A DNA stretch of 64,000 nt, taken from Lysinibacillus fusiformis. Its GTDB lineage: Bacteria; Bacillota; Bacilli; Bacillales_A; Planococcaceae. The position numbers were made by a program, and so were the translations under genes. The DNA is taken from the NCBI RefSeq assembly GCF_003049525.1, contig NZ_PYWL01000004.1, forward strand, positions 124,001-188,000, written 5' to 3'. Positions 26,138 through 35,208 of this stretch are shown piece by piece. Position 1 is the first letter of the stretch, and the number at the start of each line of letters is the position of its first letter. The notes below the pieces were generated by a model that searched no databases, was not told where the DNA came from, and was given only the letters and a program-made list of their open reading frames with translations.

Positions 26138-26605
26138 CTAAGACTCGTTAAGAATCCGATGAATCGTTAAGATTGCCTGCACATGCATGCCCTCATGGAA
26201 AATAGTTCGCAGTAGTACTTGTTCTATAGTTTGCATGCCCATCTCAATGGGAGGGAATACTTCCATTAATCGATGACCATATTGTTCCTTTAGCTGTTCG
26301 GGCTGCTGGGCCAATAACATTTTTAATGCTTCAAAAGATGGGGTTTTTTCATCAAAATGATCAGGTGAGGTACCGAATCCAAACCAGTTGGTGAAATGGT
26401 CTAGTTCCTTATGTTTGTCTTTTGTTAGAGCCTCTATCCATAAATATTGATCGAGATATAAATGGCCCATATTCCAGCGGATATTATTATGGAAGTCAGT
26501 CGGAATGATATTGGCCGTTTCGTCTGTTAGTTGATCTAGTATTTGTAGTAACTCGCTTCGATAATGCTGTAGTTGTTGAAATAAATTTTCTTGTCGCTGA
26601 TTCAT
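26138..26605 (-). CDS. DinB-superfamily protein
   Basis: 155 residues after AAAAGGAGG. It has the four-helix DinB/YfiT pattern with the three-His metal site: NMGHLYLDQYLWIEAL near 45, and TIFHEGMHVQAILTIHRIL near the C-terminus. Many members are thiol-dependent (bacillithiol) transferases or metal-binding enzymes of unknown substrate. One of three DinB-type genes in this window. Monocistronic. Confidence 0.82.
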   Translation of the reverse strand: MNQRQENLFQQLQHYRSELLQILDQLTDETANIIPTDFHNNIRWNMGHLYLDQYLWIEALTKDKHKELDHFTNWFGFGTSPDHFDEKTPSFEALKMLLAQQPEQLKEQYGHRLMEVFPPIEMGMQTIEQVLLRTIFHEGMHVQAILTIHRILNES

Positions 26606-26662
26606 TGTAAAACCTCCTTTTAGTATGTATTAGCTATTGCCACCAATTTTCCTCCAAAAAAA

Positions 26663-26688
26663 AGAAGAACTCCGATTTGGGTTCTTCT
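26663..26688 (-). terminator. Terminator of the LysE-type gene
   Basis: AGAAGAAC pairs with GTTCTTCT; on the minus strand it runs into eight T residues. Confidence 0.8.
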
Positions 26689-26694
26689 CGTCAT

Positions 26695-27312
26695 TTATTT
26701 GCTTTGTGTTTGTAGGGCTAATCTGACACCTAGACCGATATAGACAAAGCCAACCGTTTTCTCAAGCCAACGGGAGCTTCCACTTGTTTTCGTAAACATT
26801 TTTTCTCCGATAAAGCTTGTTACAACAGCTAGTAAAATAGTATACAACGCACTCATGACAACAAATGTAATGCCAAGTGTCAGCAGTTGAACTGTAACAG
26901 ATGTCTCATTATGCTGGATAAATTGAGGTAAAAAGGCAAGGAAAAATAATGCCGTCTTTGGATTTAATATTTCGGCTAAAAAGCCTTGGCGGAATGAAGT
27001 ACTTGCTGGGCTTTGTTCCACAGTAGGCTGTTCAATTTTCTTCGGCTTTGTTACGAGCATTTGTATTCCTAAATATACAAGATAAGCTACACCTATATAT
27101 TTCACTACTTCAAAGGCTGTGGCAGATTTCATTAAAATAGCAGATAGACCTAAAACAGCTGCCAGAGTATGGACTAAGTCGCCGAGACCGATACCTAAAG
27201 CTGTATAAATGCCATTCTTTTTACCACTTTTTAACGTTTGTGTAATGGTGATAATGACTGCAGGTCCTGGAATTAAAAATAATAAAAGAACTATTGCGAT
27301 AAAAGATAACAT
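26695..27312 (-). CDS. LysE/RhtB-family amino-acid exporter
   Basis: About 205 residues with six membrane helices. The signature IPGPAVIITITQTLKSGKKN, then GIGLGDLVHTLAAVLGLSAI and ILNPKTALFFLAFLPQFI are diagnostic of RhtB-type exporters of homoserine, threonine or related amino acids. ATG 27312 is better spaced from AGGATGG than ATG 27321. It is monocistronic with its own terminator. Confidence 0.88.
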   Translation of the reverse strand: MLSFIAIVLLLFLIPGPAVIITITQTLKSGKKNGIYTALGIGLGDLVHTLAAVLGLSAILMKSATAFEVVKYIGVAYLVYLGIQMLVTKPKKIEQPTVEQSPASTSFRQGFLAEILNPKTALFFLAFLPQFIQHNETSVTVQLLTLGITFVVMSALYTILLAVVTSFIGEKMFTKTSGSSRWLEKTVGFVYIGLGVRLALQTQSK

Positions 27313-27558
27313 GCTTACCATCCTATTCTAATAAACTAATCATTCTAGGGTGAATGCATGACATATTATATTCTAGCTACTATAGAGCTGTCGATAAAGA
27401 AATATTGAAAAAGGAATGAAAAAATATTCAGAAAATAATAAGCGGATAGTATATGCGACTTGAATGGATGATTCGCTTTATAGTTCAGGGTATTTTTTAG
27501 TACCAACTAATAGTATTTAATGATAGAATGAGATCATTAAAAAAATGGAGGTATCCGC

Positions 27559-27984
27559 ATGTTAACTAGTCAACAAATACAAGAAATTTTACCACATCGT
27601 TATCCATTCCTTTTGGTGGATCGTATTGAAGAATTGGAGGAAGGAAAACGTGCAGTAGGTCTTAAAAATGTGACGATCAATGAGGAGTTTTTTAACGGTC
27701 ATTTTCCCCAATATCCTGTGATGCCAGGTGTTCTGATAGTGGAAGCATTAGCGCAAGTTAGCGCGGTCATCATGCTAACGAAGGAAGGCAATGAGGGAAG
27801 ACTGGGATTGCTAGCAGGCATAGATCAATGTCGTTTTAAAAAACAAGTGAAGCCTGGAGATCAATTACGTCTTGAAGTAGAAATTACACGTGTAAAAGGC
27901 TCAATCGGTAAAGGGAAGGGAATCGCGACGGTTGATGGAGAAATGGTTTGTGAAATGGAGCTTGTGTTCGCATTTGGCAATTAA
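27559..27984 (+). CDS. fabZ: 3-hydroxyacyl-[ACP] dehydratase FabZ
   Basis: 141 residues after TGGAGG, the normal family length. Catalyses dehydration of 3-hydroxyacyl-ACP in type II fatty-acid synthesis. Hot-dog fold with [13 protein letters not shown] and the catalytic His in [20 protein letters not shown] plus its Glu. It stands alone here, upstream of unrelated genes. Confidence 0.95.
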   Translation: MLTSQQIQEILPHRYPFLLVDRIEELEEGKRAVGLKNVTINEEFFNGHFPQYPVMPGVLIVEALAQVSAVIMLTKEGNEGRLGLLAGIDQCRFKKQVKPGDQLRLEVEITRVKGSIGKGKGIATVDGEMVCEMELVFAFGN

Positions 27985-28079
27985 GAAATTTGCTCAATAG
28001 ATAAAGACTTGCTTCAAGGCGTACTACACCCCTAATTTTCTTTCATATAATAGTAATCATTATGACCGAATGAGGGGGA

Positions 28080-28574
28080 TTGAGGGTCGCTATAGTAGAA
28101 TGTAATGAAAAGCGGTTACGGCCAGAGGAAGCATTAGATAATGATTTTTGTGATCGATTTGTACAAAAAATGCATAAACAAATTCTCCATAAGAAGCTTC
28201 ACCAAGATATTTATCAGTCCTATTTTGTTATTTTTCAGCAACAATATACAACACAGGAGCTATGCTTTATCATACGTATGTTAAGGCAGCAGGCGGAGGA
28301 AATTATGCGTTTAAAGCCCATTTTCATCACTTTAATTGGGGTCATTTTGTCCGTGTTTACGTTGATTGCTGCTGCCGTGAATAGCCAATTGATGATGGGA
28401 CATTCGCTTGTCCAAATTGTGGCCTTGGCGATATTGAGTTTGAATGTCACGATTCTCTTTATTTCCTATAAAATTGAAAAAGAACATAAACGAGTGCAGG
28501 CTGTGATAGCGTTAGTAGATTATTACGTGACCATTTATCAAACAGGAGATGATCATTATGCAGAACATCATTGA
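28080..28574 (+). CDS. Two-helix membrane protein of unknown function
   Basis: About 164 residues. A hydrophilic N-terminal half (FVQKMHKQILHKKLHQDIYQ) is followed by two adjacent membrane helices (IFITLIGVILSVFTLIAAAV, QIVALAILSLNVTILFISYK). The start is unclear: TTG 28080 is only a base or two from GAGGGGG, and no better codon is in frame. The 3' end overlaps the next gene by 17 bases, implying coupled translation. Confidence 0.55.
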   Translation: MRVAIVECNEKRLRPEEALDNDFCDRFVQKMHKQILHKKLHQDIYQSYFVIFQQQYTTQELCFIIRMLRQQAEEIMRLKPIFITLIGVILSVFTLIAAAVNSQLMMGHSLVQIVALAILSLNVTILFISYKIEKEHKRVQAVIALVDYYVTIYQTGDDHYAEHH

Positions 28575-28998
28575 ATTATTACGTTATTGGTTGCTGAAAA
28601 TCCCCGAAATGTTTCACATTATGACTGAAACAGAAATGACAGAACGCACTGCTCCGAATAGATGGTCTAAAAAAGAATACTTAGGTCATTTATGCGATTC
28701 TGCTCTCATCAACCTTGAACGATTTATAAAGATTCAATACGACGTTTCACCATATGTAGTGTCTACATACGACCAAGTTCAATGGGTCGAGCTACAGGGT
28801 TATCAAAAATTACCTATAGAAGAAATCTTATTATTATGGACGAGCTTAAATAAAAAAATATTGGTGGTATTGGAAAACCTCTCAGAACAGGCATTATCTC
28901 GACCTTGTGATATGGGTCAACAGCAAAAGGTGACACTCAAATGGCTCGTTCAGGATTATCTCGATCACCTAGAGCATCATGTGAAAAAGCATTTATAA
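28558..28998 (+). CDS. DinB-superfamily protein
   Basis: 146 residues from ATG 28558, with AGGAG nine bases upstream, inside the preceding gene. DinB_2 features: RWSKKEYLGHLCDSALINLE carries the first metal His, and DYLDHLEHHVKKHL the C-terminal His pair. Fold and motif are clear; substrate is unknown. Coupled to the upstream membrane-protein gene. Confidence 0.78.
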   Translation: MQNIIELLRYWLLKIPEMFHIMTETEMTERTAPNRWSKKEYLGHLCDSALINLERFIKIQYDVSPYVVSTYDQVQWVELQGYQKLPIEEILLLWTSLNKKILVVLENLSEQALSRPCDMGQQQKVTLKWLVQDYLDHLEHHVKKHL

Positions 28999-29048
28999 TA
29001 TTTATCGAAATGTAAGCATTTTTTTGCGAAATCCTCAAATAATAAAGT

Positions 29049-29822
29049 ATGAAAAAATTTTGGGGACGTGAAGATTTGAAAAAATTATTACTGTTTTTAC
29101 TGCCACTTTGTCTGATTACGGTGTCATTTTTCTATGTCAAAGCAAGTTCTTATGACAATAAAGGCAGAAAGTATTATGAAGAAGCTGGACAAATACTTTG
29201 GGAAATCCAAACAGAGGAGAAAATCATCGCACTCACATTTGATGATGGCCCACATCGCACATACACAGCGGATGTTCTAGATGTTTTGGATAAATATCAA
29301 GCAAAAGCCACATTCTTCATTGTTGGACAAAATGCAGAAAAAAATCCTGAGCTTATTTCGAGAATGTACGATGAAGGGCATGAATTGGCCAACCATACGT
29401 ATACCCATCCTTTAAAAACAAATGTAACGAATTTGATGAAGGAAATTGATCAAACGAATGAGACTCTTTATAGTATTACCGGTTTTAAACCCACATTATT
29501 CCGTCCGGTGGAAGGGCAGTTCTCAGATGCGATGATAGATGCAATCGCAAAAGAGGGCTATAAAGTGGTGATGTGGTCATGGCATTTGGATACACTTGAC
29601 TGGAAGAGCCCAGGCGTTAATCGAATTGTGAATACCGTCATAAAAGGAGTAAAGGCAGGTAATATTGTGTTGTTTCACGATGGTGGAGGGAATCGGACAC
29701 AGACAGTGAAAGCGCTAGAGCAAATTTTACCAGAGCTTGAAAAACAGGGCTATCGCTTTGTGACCGTTTCAGAATTGCTTGAAGTACAGATGGCTCACAA
29801 AAAAATGGAAAAAAAACAGTAG
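29049..29822 (+). CDS. Polysaccharide deacetylase (NodB domain), membrane-anchored
   Basis: 257 residues. An N-terminal membrane anchor precedes a NodB domain: IALTFDDGPHRTYTADVLDV (motif 1), HELANHTYTHPL (metal His pair), and LFHDGGGNR near the end. It resembles the PdaA/PdaB-type peptidoglycan or chitin deacetylases of spore formers. The motif usually written RPPYG reads RPVEG here, so activity may be altered. ATG 29049 has a poor ribosome site; TTG 29076 after GGGGACGTGAAGA is an alternative. Confidence 0.82.
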   Translation: MKKFWGREDLKKLLLFLLPLCLITVSFFYVKASSYDNKGRKYYEEAGQILWEIQTEEKIIALTFDDGPHRTYTADVLDVLDKYQAKATFFIVGQNAEKNPELISRMYDEGHELANHTYTHPLKTNVTNLMKEIDQTNETLYSITGFKPTLFRPVEGQFSDAMIDAIAKEGYKVVMWSWHLDTLDWKSPGVNRIVNTVIKGVKAGNIVLFHDGGGNRTQTVKALEQILPELEKQGYRFVTVSELLEVQMAHKKMEKKQ

Positions 29823-29853
29823 TGTTGAGAGCTTTCTTTCAACACTACTTTTT
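29819..29853 (+). terminator. Terminator of the deacetylase gene
   Basis: GTAGTGTTGA pairs with TCAACACTAC around ten bases, followed by TTTTT. Confidence 0.85.
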
Positions 29854-29878
29854 ATTGCGATTTCTCTTTATGTAAAGG

Positions 29879-30151
29879 TTATTTCAGCATTTTTTTGATG
29901 TGCTTCAGCTCACCAATTAAATAATCAATTTGCTTCTGCATATTATCAATTTGAACGTTTGATTGGCTGTCACCATTATTATTTTGAGAAGAATCCTTAT
30001 TCGCATTAACGAGTGCCTCTAGGGCAAGACCTGCTGCAATGGTCTGTAGGCCATCTCCTAGTGTTGAAATGGCTGTGCCAATATAAGATAACTTAGCTGC
30101 ATATATTTCCAAGGAATCATTGTTTTGATCGGGCTTATTATTTCTCCCCAT
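29879..30151 (-). CDS. Small soluble protein of unknown function
   Basis: 90 residues after AAGGAGG. The N-terminal half (SLEIYAAKLSYIGTAISTLG, DGLQTIAAGLALEALV) is helical and recurs in hypothetical Bacillus proteins. The C-terminus (DNMQKQIDYLIGELKHIKKM) looks like a short coiled coil. No function is known. It is divergent from the GNAT-YoaP gene. Confidence 0.6.
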   Translation of the reverse strand: MGRNNKPDQNNDSLEIYAAKLSYIGTAISTLGDGLQTIAAGLALEALVNANKDSSQNNNGDSQSNVQIDNMQKQIDYLIGELKHIKKMLK

Positions 30152-30278
30152 TATCCTTCCTCCTTATGTTTGTCATTACTTGCATCATATGCGTGAGGAA
30201 GATAAAAGGAGAACGATTTAAATGATTCACAAGAAATGGTAAAATTAGCTGAACGACTAAATATTGGAGGAGCGGCCA

Positions 30279-31052
30279 TTGACACATATAGAGATAGTTG
30301 AAATGGATGGACAATTGTTGGAGGGGATAGGGAGTTATTGTTTAAGAAGCAAGAAAATAGGTGAAGGCTATAAAAGCAAAAATAAATGGCTAAATCAACA
30401 ATTTGAAAAGGGCTTACGTTATATACAGTTATTAGAAGAACAAAAACAAGTGGGCTTTATAGAGTATACTGACGCAGAATATTCCTCTAGGGTTGTGCAT
30501 GCGGAAGGCTATATAATGATTCATTGTTTATGGGTAAGCGCTGTTGGAAAGGGGTACGGTACACAATTATTGCAAAAGTGCATAGATGATGCTAAACAAC
30601 GGGGTAAAAAAGGAGTAGCGGTTCTTACTAATGACCATACTTCGTGGACCCCAAGCAAGGCTTTATTTTTACAGCACCAATTCCAACTAGTCGCCACTGC
30701 ACCTTTTGATTTCGAATTATTGGTTTACCCATTTAGTGGAGATGTAGAGTTACCGTATTTTCCTGAAAATTGGCATGAACGTTTAGCAGGCTATCACAAC
30801 TTGACGATTCTTCGATCTTTTCAATGTCCATATGTAGAAGTCGCAACGGAGAACATTTTAGCCGCTGCCAGTAAGCTAGATATTTCAATAGACTTAGTCG
30901 AAATCCAAAGCCGTGAAGAGTTGATGGAAAAATCGCCGACACCCTATGGGATTTTCTCTGTCATCTATAAAGGACAGCTTATTTCCTTTCACCGATTAAC
31001 GGTTCATTCTATTTATAAAAAGCTTCAAACCCTATTAGAAGAACCTGTGTAA
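30279..31052 (+). CDS. GNAT acetyltransferase with C-terminal YoaP-like domain
   Basis: 257 residues from TTG 30279 (GGAGGAGC eight bases upstream; the TTG at 30264 is part of that site). GNAT part: HCLWVSAVGKGYGTQLLQKC. The C-terminal half (SFQCPYVEVATENILAAASK ... YGIFSVIYKGQLISFHRLT) matches the YoaP domain, a thioredoxin-like extension with one CP motif. The two-domain layout equals B. subtilis YoaP, whose role is not established. Monocistronic. Confidence 0.78.
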   Translation: MTHIEIVEMDGQLLEGIGSYCLRSKKIGEGYKSKNKWLNQQFEKGLRYIQLLEEQKQVGFIEYTDAEYSSRVVHAEGYIMIHCLWVSAVGKGYGTQLLQKCIDDAKQRGKKGVAVLTNDHTSWTPSKALFLQHQFQLVATAPFDFELLVYPFSGDVELPYFPENWHERLAGYHNLTILRSFQCPYVEVATENILAAASKLDISIDLVEIQSREELMEKSPTPYGIFSVIYKGQLISFHRLTVHSIYKKLQTLLEEPV

Positions 31053-31369
31053 AAAAAATTACCATGATTTGAAACTTTTTCAGTCACTGGCACGTTATAT
31101 TTTTATAGTATTTCTATGATTCAATTGAATTTTTAGTTGACTGCTACTAGGAAATGAGTAAAATTAGAAGGCAGTACCATTATATACCTTAAGCTTCTAT
31201 AGGGAATGATGGGTCCATAAGCATTTGGATGCGAGATGCTTGGAAGCAGGATCAGACAAGGTCTGTCATAAAATTTCGACAGTCTTTTTCTTTTCGTCTT
31301 CTGTATAACCTGTTAAGATGGTAGTAGTGTGACAACAAGTTAGTGTATATGAGAGTGGTGACAATCAAG
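31053..31369. other. Gap before the S41 protease with minor hairpins
   Basis: CTGTC/GACAG (31265-31284) followed by TCTTTTTCTTTT looks like a weak terminator. It overlaps AGAC-AAG-GTCT just upstream, so alternative pairings are possible. No riboswitch class recognised. Confidence 0.3.
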
Positions 31370-32884
31370 ATGGATGAACAGAAAAATGAAAGTACGGAAC
31401 AGCAGCAAGAGTCAACACCTGCTGAAATTAAGCCAGCAGGACAATTTATACAATTAAAACCGTTTAAATTCATCATGCTAATGTTCTTTACAATTCTTAT
31501 TACTGCCGGTTTAACGATTTTTGCGTTAACATTTGGTGATAAGAAAGTAGTAGAAGTGAAAGTTCCTGTAGAACGTGAGGAATTTACGAAATTATATGAA
31601 GCATTTGATTTACTGAAAAATAACTATTACAAAGATATTGAAGATGAAAAGGTTGTCGATGGTGCTATTAATGGCATGTTCGACGCATTAGGAGACCCGT
31701 ACTCTGATTTTATGGTGAAGGAAGAAGCAGACCAATTTAACTCTGGTTTATCTTCAAGCTTCCAAGGAATTGGTGCAGAAATTCAAGAACGTAATGGTTA
31801 TATTACAGTTGTGTCACCGATTAAAAATTCCCCTGCTGAGAAGGCAGGCTTATTACCAAAAGATATCATCTTAACAGTTGATGGGAAAAGCATTCAAGGT
31901 TTCAGTGCTACAGAAGCAGTAGCGTTAATTCGCGGCGAAAAGGGAACGCCTGTGAAATTATCAGTGAAACGTGGCGACAATACGGAGCCTATTCAAATGA
32001 CAATTGTTCGTGATGAAATCCCAGTAGAAACTGTATATGGTGAAATGCTTGATGGCAATATTGCTCATATTCAAATTACATCGTTTAGTGAACAAACTGC
32101 CCAAGAGCTTGAAAAAATCCTCGTGGAGTACGAAGGCAAAGGCATGAAGGGGATTGTTTTAGATTTACGTCAAAATCCTGGTGGCTACTTAAAGGCTGCA
32201 GTCGATATTTCTAATCTGTTCGTTCCAGAAGGCAAGGCCATTGTACAGGTACAAGAAAAGGATACAGAACCAGAAGTCACAAATGCGATTGCTGGTAAAA
32301 AATATAACCTACCAATTACAGTTCTAGTTGATGGTGGTAGTGCTTCTGCCTCCGAGATTTTAGCTGGTGCTTTAAAAGAATCTGTTGGTGCAAAGGTTGT
32401 CGGTGAAACATCCTTCGGTAAAGGCACAGTTCAAAATGTGACTCCGTTAAAAGACGGCTCTAATCTGAAATTTACTACAGGTAAATGGTTAACGCCGAAA
32501 GGTAACTGGATTAATGAAAAAGGGATTACTCCTGATGTCAAGGTCGCTTACCCAACATATGCCTCATTACCATACTTGAATGCTTCTATAGAAATGAAGG
32601 CAGGTATGCAATCAGACTCTGTGAAGGCGGCAGAGGAGATGCTCCAAGTATTAGGGTACGAGCCTGGTGAAATAGATGGTCTTTTCGATGACAATACAGC
32701 GCATGCAGTAGAACAATTACAAGCTGCGAATAATCTTGAAGAGACAGGTGTTTTAACAGGAAACACAACGTATGCATTAATGGATGCTTTACGTGCAAAA
32801 ATGAAAGCTGATGATCCTCAGTTGTTAAAAGCGAAAGAGCTTCTTTTAGGTACAGCTGATAAGACAGAGGAAACTACAAACTAA
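31370..32884 (+). CDS. S41 carboxyl-terminal processing protease (CtpA/B-type)
   Basis: About 504 residues from ATG 31370. A membrane anchor lies at about 35-57 (FKFIMLMFFTILITAGLTIF). Next come a PDZ domain (GIGAEIQERNGYITVVSPI ... AGLLPKDIILTVDG) and the S41 core with the catalytic Ser in GGSASASEILAGAL and Lys in GETSFGKGTVQ. A C-terminal peptidoglycan-binding-1 domain follows (AEEMLQVLGYEPGEIDGLFD). It cleaves proteins in the membrane/wall space; in spore formers some members signal during sporulation. A terminator follows. Confidence 0.9.
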   Translation: MDEQKNESTEQQQESTPAEIKPAGQFIQLKPFKFIMLMFFTILITAGLTIFALTFGDKKVVEVKVPVEREEFTKLYEAFDLLKNNYYKDIEDEKVVDGAINGMFDALGDPYSDFMVKEEADQFNSGLSSSFQGIGAEIQERNGYITVVSPIKNSPAEKAGLLPKDIILTVDGKSIQGFSATEAVALIRGEKGTPVKLSVKRGDNTEPIQMTIVRDEIPVETVYGEMLDGNIAHIQITSFSEQTAQELEKILVEYEGKGMKGIVLDLRQNPGGYLKAAVDISNLFVPEGKAIVQVQEKDTEPEVTNAIAGKKYNLPITVLVDGGSASASEILAGALKESVGAKVVGETSFGKGTVQNVTPLKDGSNLKFTTGKWLTPKGNWINEKGITPDVKVAYPTYASLPYLNASIEMKAGMQSDSVKAAEEMLQVLGYEPGEIDGLFDDNTAHAVEQLQAANNLEETGVLTGNTTYALMDALRAKMKADDPQLLKAKELLLGTADKTEETTN

Positions 32885-32892
32885 CATTACAA

Positions 32893-32936
32893 CTGTCGCA
32901 ACAGTCGTCTTCACGGCATCTGCGACAGCTTTTTTT
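32893..32936 (+). terminator. Terminator of the S41 protease gene
   Basis: CTGTCGCA pairs with TGCGACAG around 20 bases, followed by seven T residues. Confidence 0.8.
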
Positions 32937-32953
32937 ATAGGAGGAAGAAGAGA

Positions 32954-33856
32954 ATGAAGGATGTATATCTATTTAGTGGCTTTTTAGGAAGTGGCAAAAC
33001 ATCGATGCTGACAGATGTGATTCGCCAACTAAAGGAGAAAAATTTAAAGCCCGCGGTTATTATGAATGAACTGGGCAAGCTACCATTTGACTCACAGGCC
33101 GTGGAAAAGGATATTCCGCTCAAAGAGATGCTAGAAGGCTGTATTTGCTGTTCTGGTGCTGAAAAAACAGAGGCACAAATTCAATCTCTTCTATTAGATA
33201 GTGATTTTGATGTATTAATTATTGAAACAACGGGTGCTGCCCATCCGGTCGAGGCTTTAGATGCGGTATATTCACCATTGTTTGCTGATAAGCTTAATGT
33301 CAAAGGCATTGTAACAGTGGCTGATTCAAAGCTATGGCTTCACCGTGATACGCTGACACCACAAGTACGTTCTCTATTTATGGAACAAATTCGCCATGCT
33401 CACTTATTATTAGCAAATAAAACGGATCTTTTAACAGAGGCAGAGCAAGCGCAAGTAGTCTATGAGCTACAAAGCTTAAATCCCCATGCCTTTATTTTGC
33501 AAACGACGAATGGACGAGTACCACTGTCATTATTAGAGAATTTAAAGGCAACGACACAAATGGATAAAGCTGATATTGTGAAAGCGCCGATAGCCTCTAT
33601 GCAACTTGGCTCGCGCTTAGTAGAATTTACGGATATGGAGTTTACCCAGGAGCAATTTGAAGAATGGGTACGTGCATTACCTGAAACAATTTATCGAATG
33701 AAAGGGTATGTGCCGATAGAAGGCATTAAAAATCCAATGCTGTTCCAATATGCATATGGCATGGTTCAATGGCTACCGGAATATATAAAAATGCCAGCGA
33801 AACTAGTTATTATTGGTGAAAACGTAGGGGCCATTCCTGTTATTGGAATTCAATAA
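32954..33856 (+). CDS. COG0523 (CobW/P47K) GTP-binding metallochaperone
   Basis: 300 residues after TAGGAGG. GTPase motifs: Walker A GFLGSGKTSML, metal-binding CxCC in LEGCICCSGAEK, LIIETTGAAHPVEAL and NKTDLL. Family members deliver zinc, cobalt or nickel to target enzymes. No metal gene or Zur-like site is visible next door, so the metal is open. The C-terminal domain lacks a His-rich stretch. Confidence 0.87.
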   Translation: MKDVYLFSGFLGSGKTSMLTDVIRQLKEKNLKPAVIMNELGKLPFDSQAVEKDIPLKEMLEGCICCSGAEKTEAQIQSLLLDSDFDVLIIETTGAAHPVEALDAVYSPLFADKLNVKGIVTVADSKLWLHRDTLTPQVRSLFMEQIRHAHLLLANKTDLLTEAEQAQVVYELQSLNPHAFILQTTNGRVPLSLLENLKATTQMDKADIVKAPIASMQLGSRLVEFTDMEFTQEQFEEWVRALPETIYRMKGYVPIEGIKNPMLFQYAYGMVQWLPEYIKMPAKLVIIGENVGAIPVIGIQ

Positions 33857-33865
33857 AGAAAATGT

Positions 33866-33920
33866 AAACCTGTGGATTATTGCACAATTTAGACAATGTG
33901 TGGATTACGCAGGTTTTTTT
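33866..33920 (+). terminator. Terminator of the COG0523 gene
   Basis: AAACCTG pairs with CAGGTTT at the base of a long hairpin, followed by TTTTATTTTT. Confidence 0.6.
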
Positions 33921-34300
33921 ATTTTTATGTAAAGAGAATGTAACACTTCTGTAATATATTTGTAATATAAATAGTGAGAAGAGCCACTAGAACTAGTGAT
34001 ATCACAATTCTGGCGGCTTTCAATCAGAATCATTAGAGTAACTGAATCATTGAATAACGCATACATTTTGGATTCACTTTTATGGTGAATTTACGATAAT
34101 ATTTGCTAGATTTATAGGGGTGTCAACCCACTTTCAAACGTAAGTATTTCATAGATTGGTTAATCCTACTAAGAAATATAGCAAAAAAACCCCGATTTTT
34201 CGCGTATTTATTTCCGTATTGGCGTAGTTAGCAGATGCTGGTAAGAATTTAATGAAAATTATCCTTTACGATTAATGGCATAGAAGGAGGAATTGCAAAC
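33921..34300 (+). other. Long leader region of the CAP-domain gene
   Basis: About 380 bases with structure potential. AGAGCC/GGCTTT (around 33977-34020) enclose the perfect CACTAG-AA-CTAGTG hairpin, and GGGTGTCAACCC lies near 34120. No known riboswitch consensus fits. AAGGAGG precedes ATG 34301. Confidence 0.3.
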
Positions 34301-34987
34301 ATGAAAAAAACACTAACTGCAATTTGTGCAACATTTCTTTTAGCAGCTCCAATTCAAATAGCTTCTGCTGCTACAAATACAACAGAGGGGAATTCAGTAA
34401 AGCAAACAACAAACTGTAAAGTTTATTATAAATGGTCTAACAATCATAAATGGAATATTCAATTCCCGCAGGCATCTACACCATCTAAAGAGACGCCTAC
34501 AACAAATAATAACAATACGGCAACTACGCCAAACAATAATCAATCATCACAAAACGAAAAGCCAGCAACACCACCAACTAGCTCTACACCTTCAACAACA
34601 ACTTCAGATGTGAATGCATTTGAACAAGAGGTAGTAAAATTAACAAACGCTGAACGTACAAAAGCTGGTTTATCTCCATTACAAACAGATGATAAATTAA
34701 TGGCGGCAGCTCGTGAAAAATCACAAGATATGCAAAGTAATAACTATTTCTCACATACAAGTCCAACATTCGGTTCACCATTTGATCGTATGAAAGCTTT
34801 AGGAATCGCCTATAAAAGTGCAGGAGAAAACATTGCACAAGGTCAACGTTCTCCACAAGAAGTAGTACAAGCGTGGATGGACTCACCTGGTCACCGTGCT
34901 AACATTTTAAATGGTAAATTTACACATATTGGTGTAGGTTACGTGAAATCAGGTAATTACTGGACACAACAATTTATTACAAAATAA
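34301..34987 (+). CDS. Secreted CAP/SCP-domain protein (YkwD-like)
   Basis: 228 residues after AAGGAGG. A signal peptide ends at IASAA, then comes a Thr/Asn/Pro/Ser-rich linker (about 60-100), then a CAP domain: EQEVVKLTNAERTKAGLSPL, SHTSPTFGSPFDRMKALGI, GENIAQGQRSPQEVVQAWMD and SPGHRANILNGKFTHIGVGY with the conserved His and Glu residues. The same layout is found in YkwD, an extracellular wall-associated protein of unknown activity. Terminator downstream. Confidence 0.9.
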   Translation: MKKTLTAICATFLLAAPIQIASAATNTTEGNSVKQTTNCKVYYKWSNNHKWNIQFPQASTPSKETPTTNNNNTATTPNNNQSSQNEKPATPPTSSTPSTTTSDVNAFEQEVVKLTNAERTKAGLSPLQTDDKLMAAAREKSQDMQSNNYFSHTSPTFGSPFDRMKALGIAYKSAGENIAQGQRSPQEVVQAWMDSPGHRANILNGKFTHIGVGYVKSGNYWTQQFITK

Positions 34988-35001
34988 AATTCTTGTTTAC
35001 G

Positions 35002-35044
35002 AAAATGTCTTATAAGTCTACTAGGCTTATAGGGCATTTTTTTA
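35002..35044 (+). terminator. Terminator of the CAP gene
   Basis: AAAATGTCTTATAAG pairs with CTTATAGGGCATTTT (G-U pairs included), then T residues. Confidence 0.85.
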
Positions 35045-35095
35045 TTGAATGAATGTAGAAGTGGGAAGTACAGGTAGAGCCAAAAATAAATATTA

Positions 35096-35133
35096 AAAAG
35101 ATGCCTAGTTAAAATCCGTCTGGGCATCTTTTT
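35096..35133. terminator. Second hairpin terminator between the CAP gene and gerA
   Basis: AAAAGATGCC pairs with GGGCATCTTTTT, with A- and T-runs on both sides. It insulates the ger operon from upstream transcription. Confidence 0.7.
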
Positions 35134-35208
35134 ATGGAGATGAATCCGTTATAAATTTGTTTGAAATAAGAGAAAAATGCTTATACTCTCCAGTAGAGGA
35201 GGCGTTTT

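Noticed and set aside
33921-34300. c-di-AMP or c-di-GMP riboswitch before the CAP-domain gene
   Set aside because: None of the consensus cores I know for these classes could be matched.
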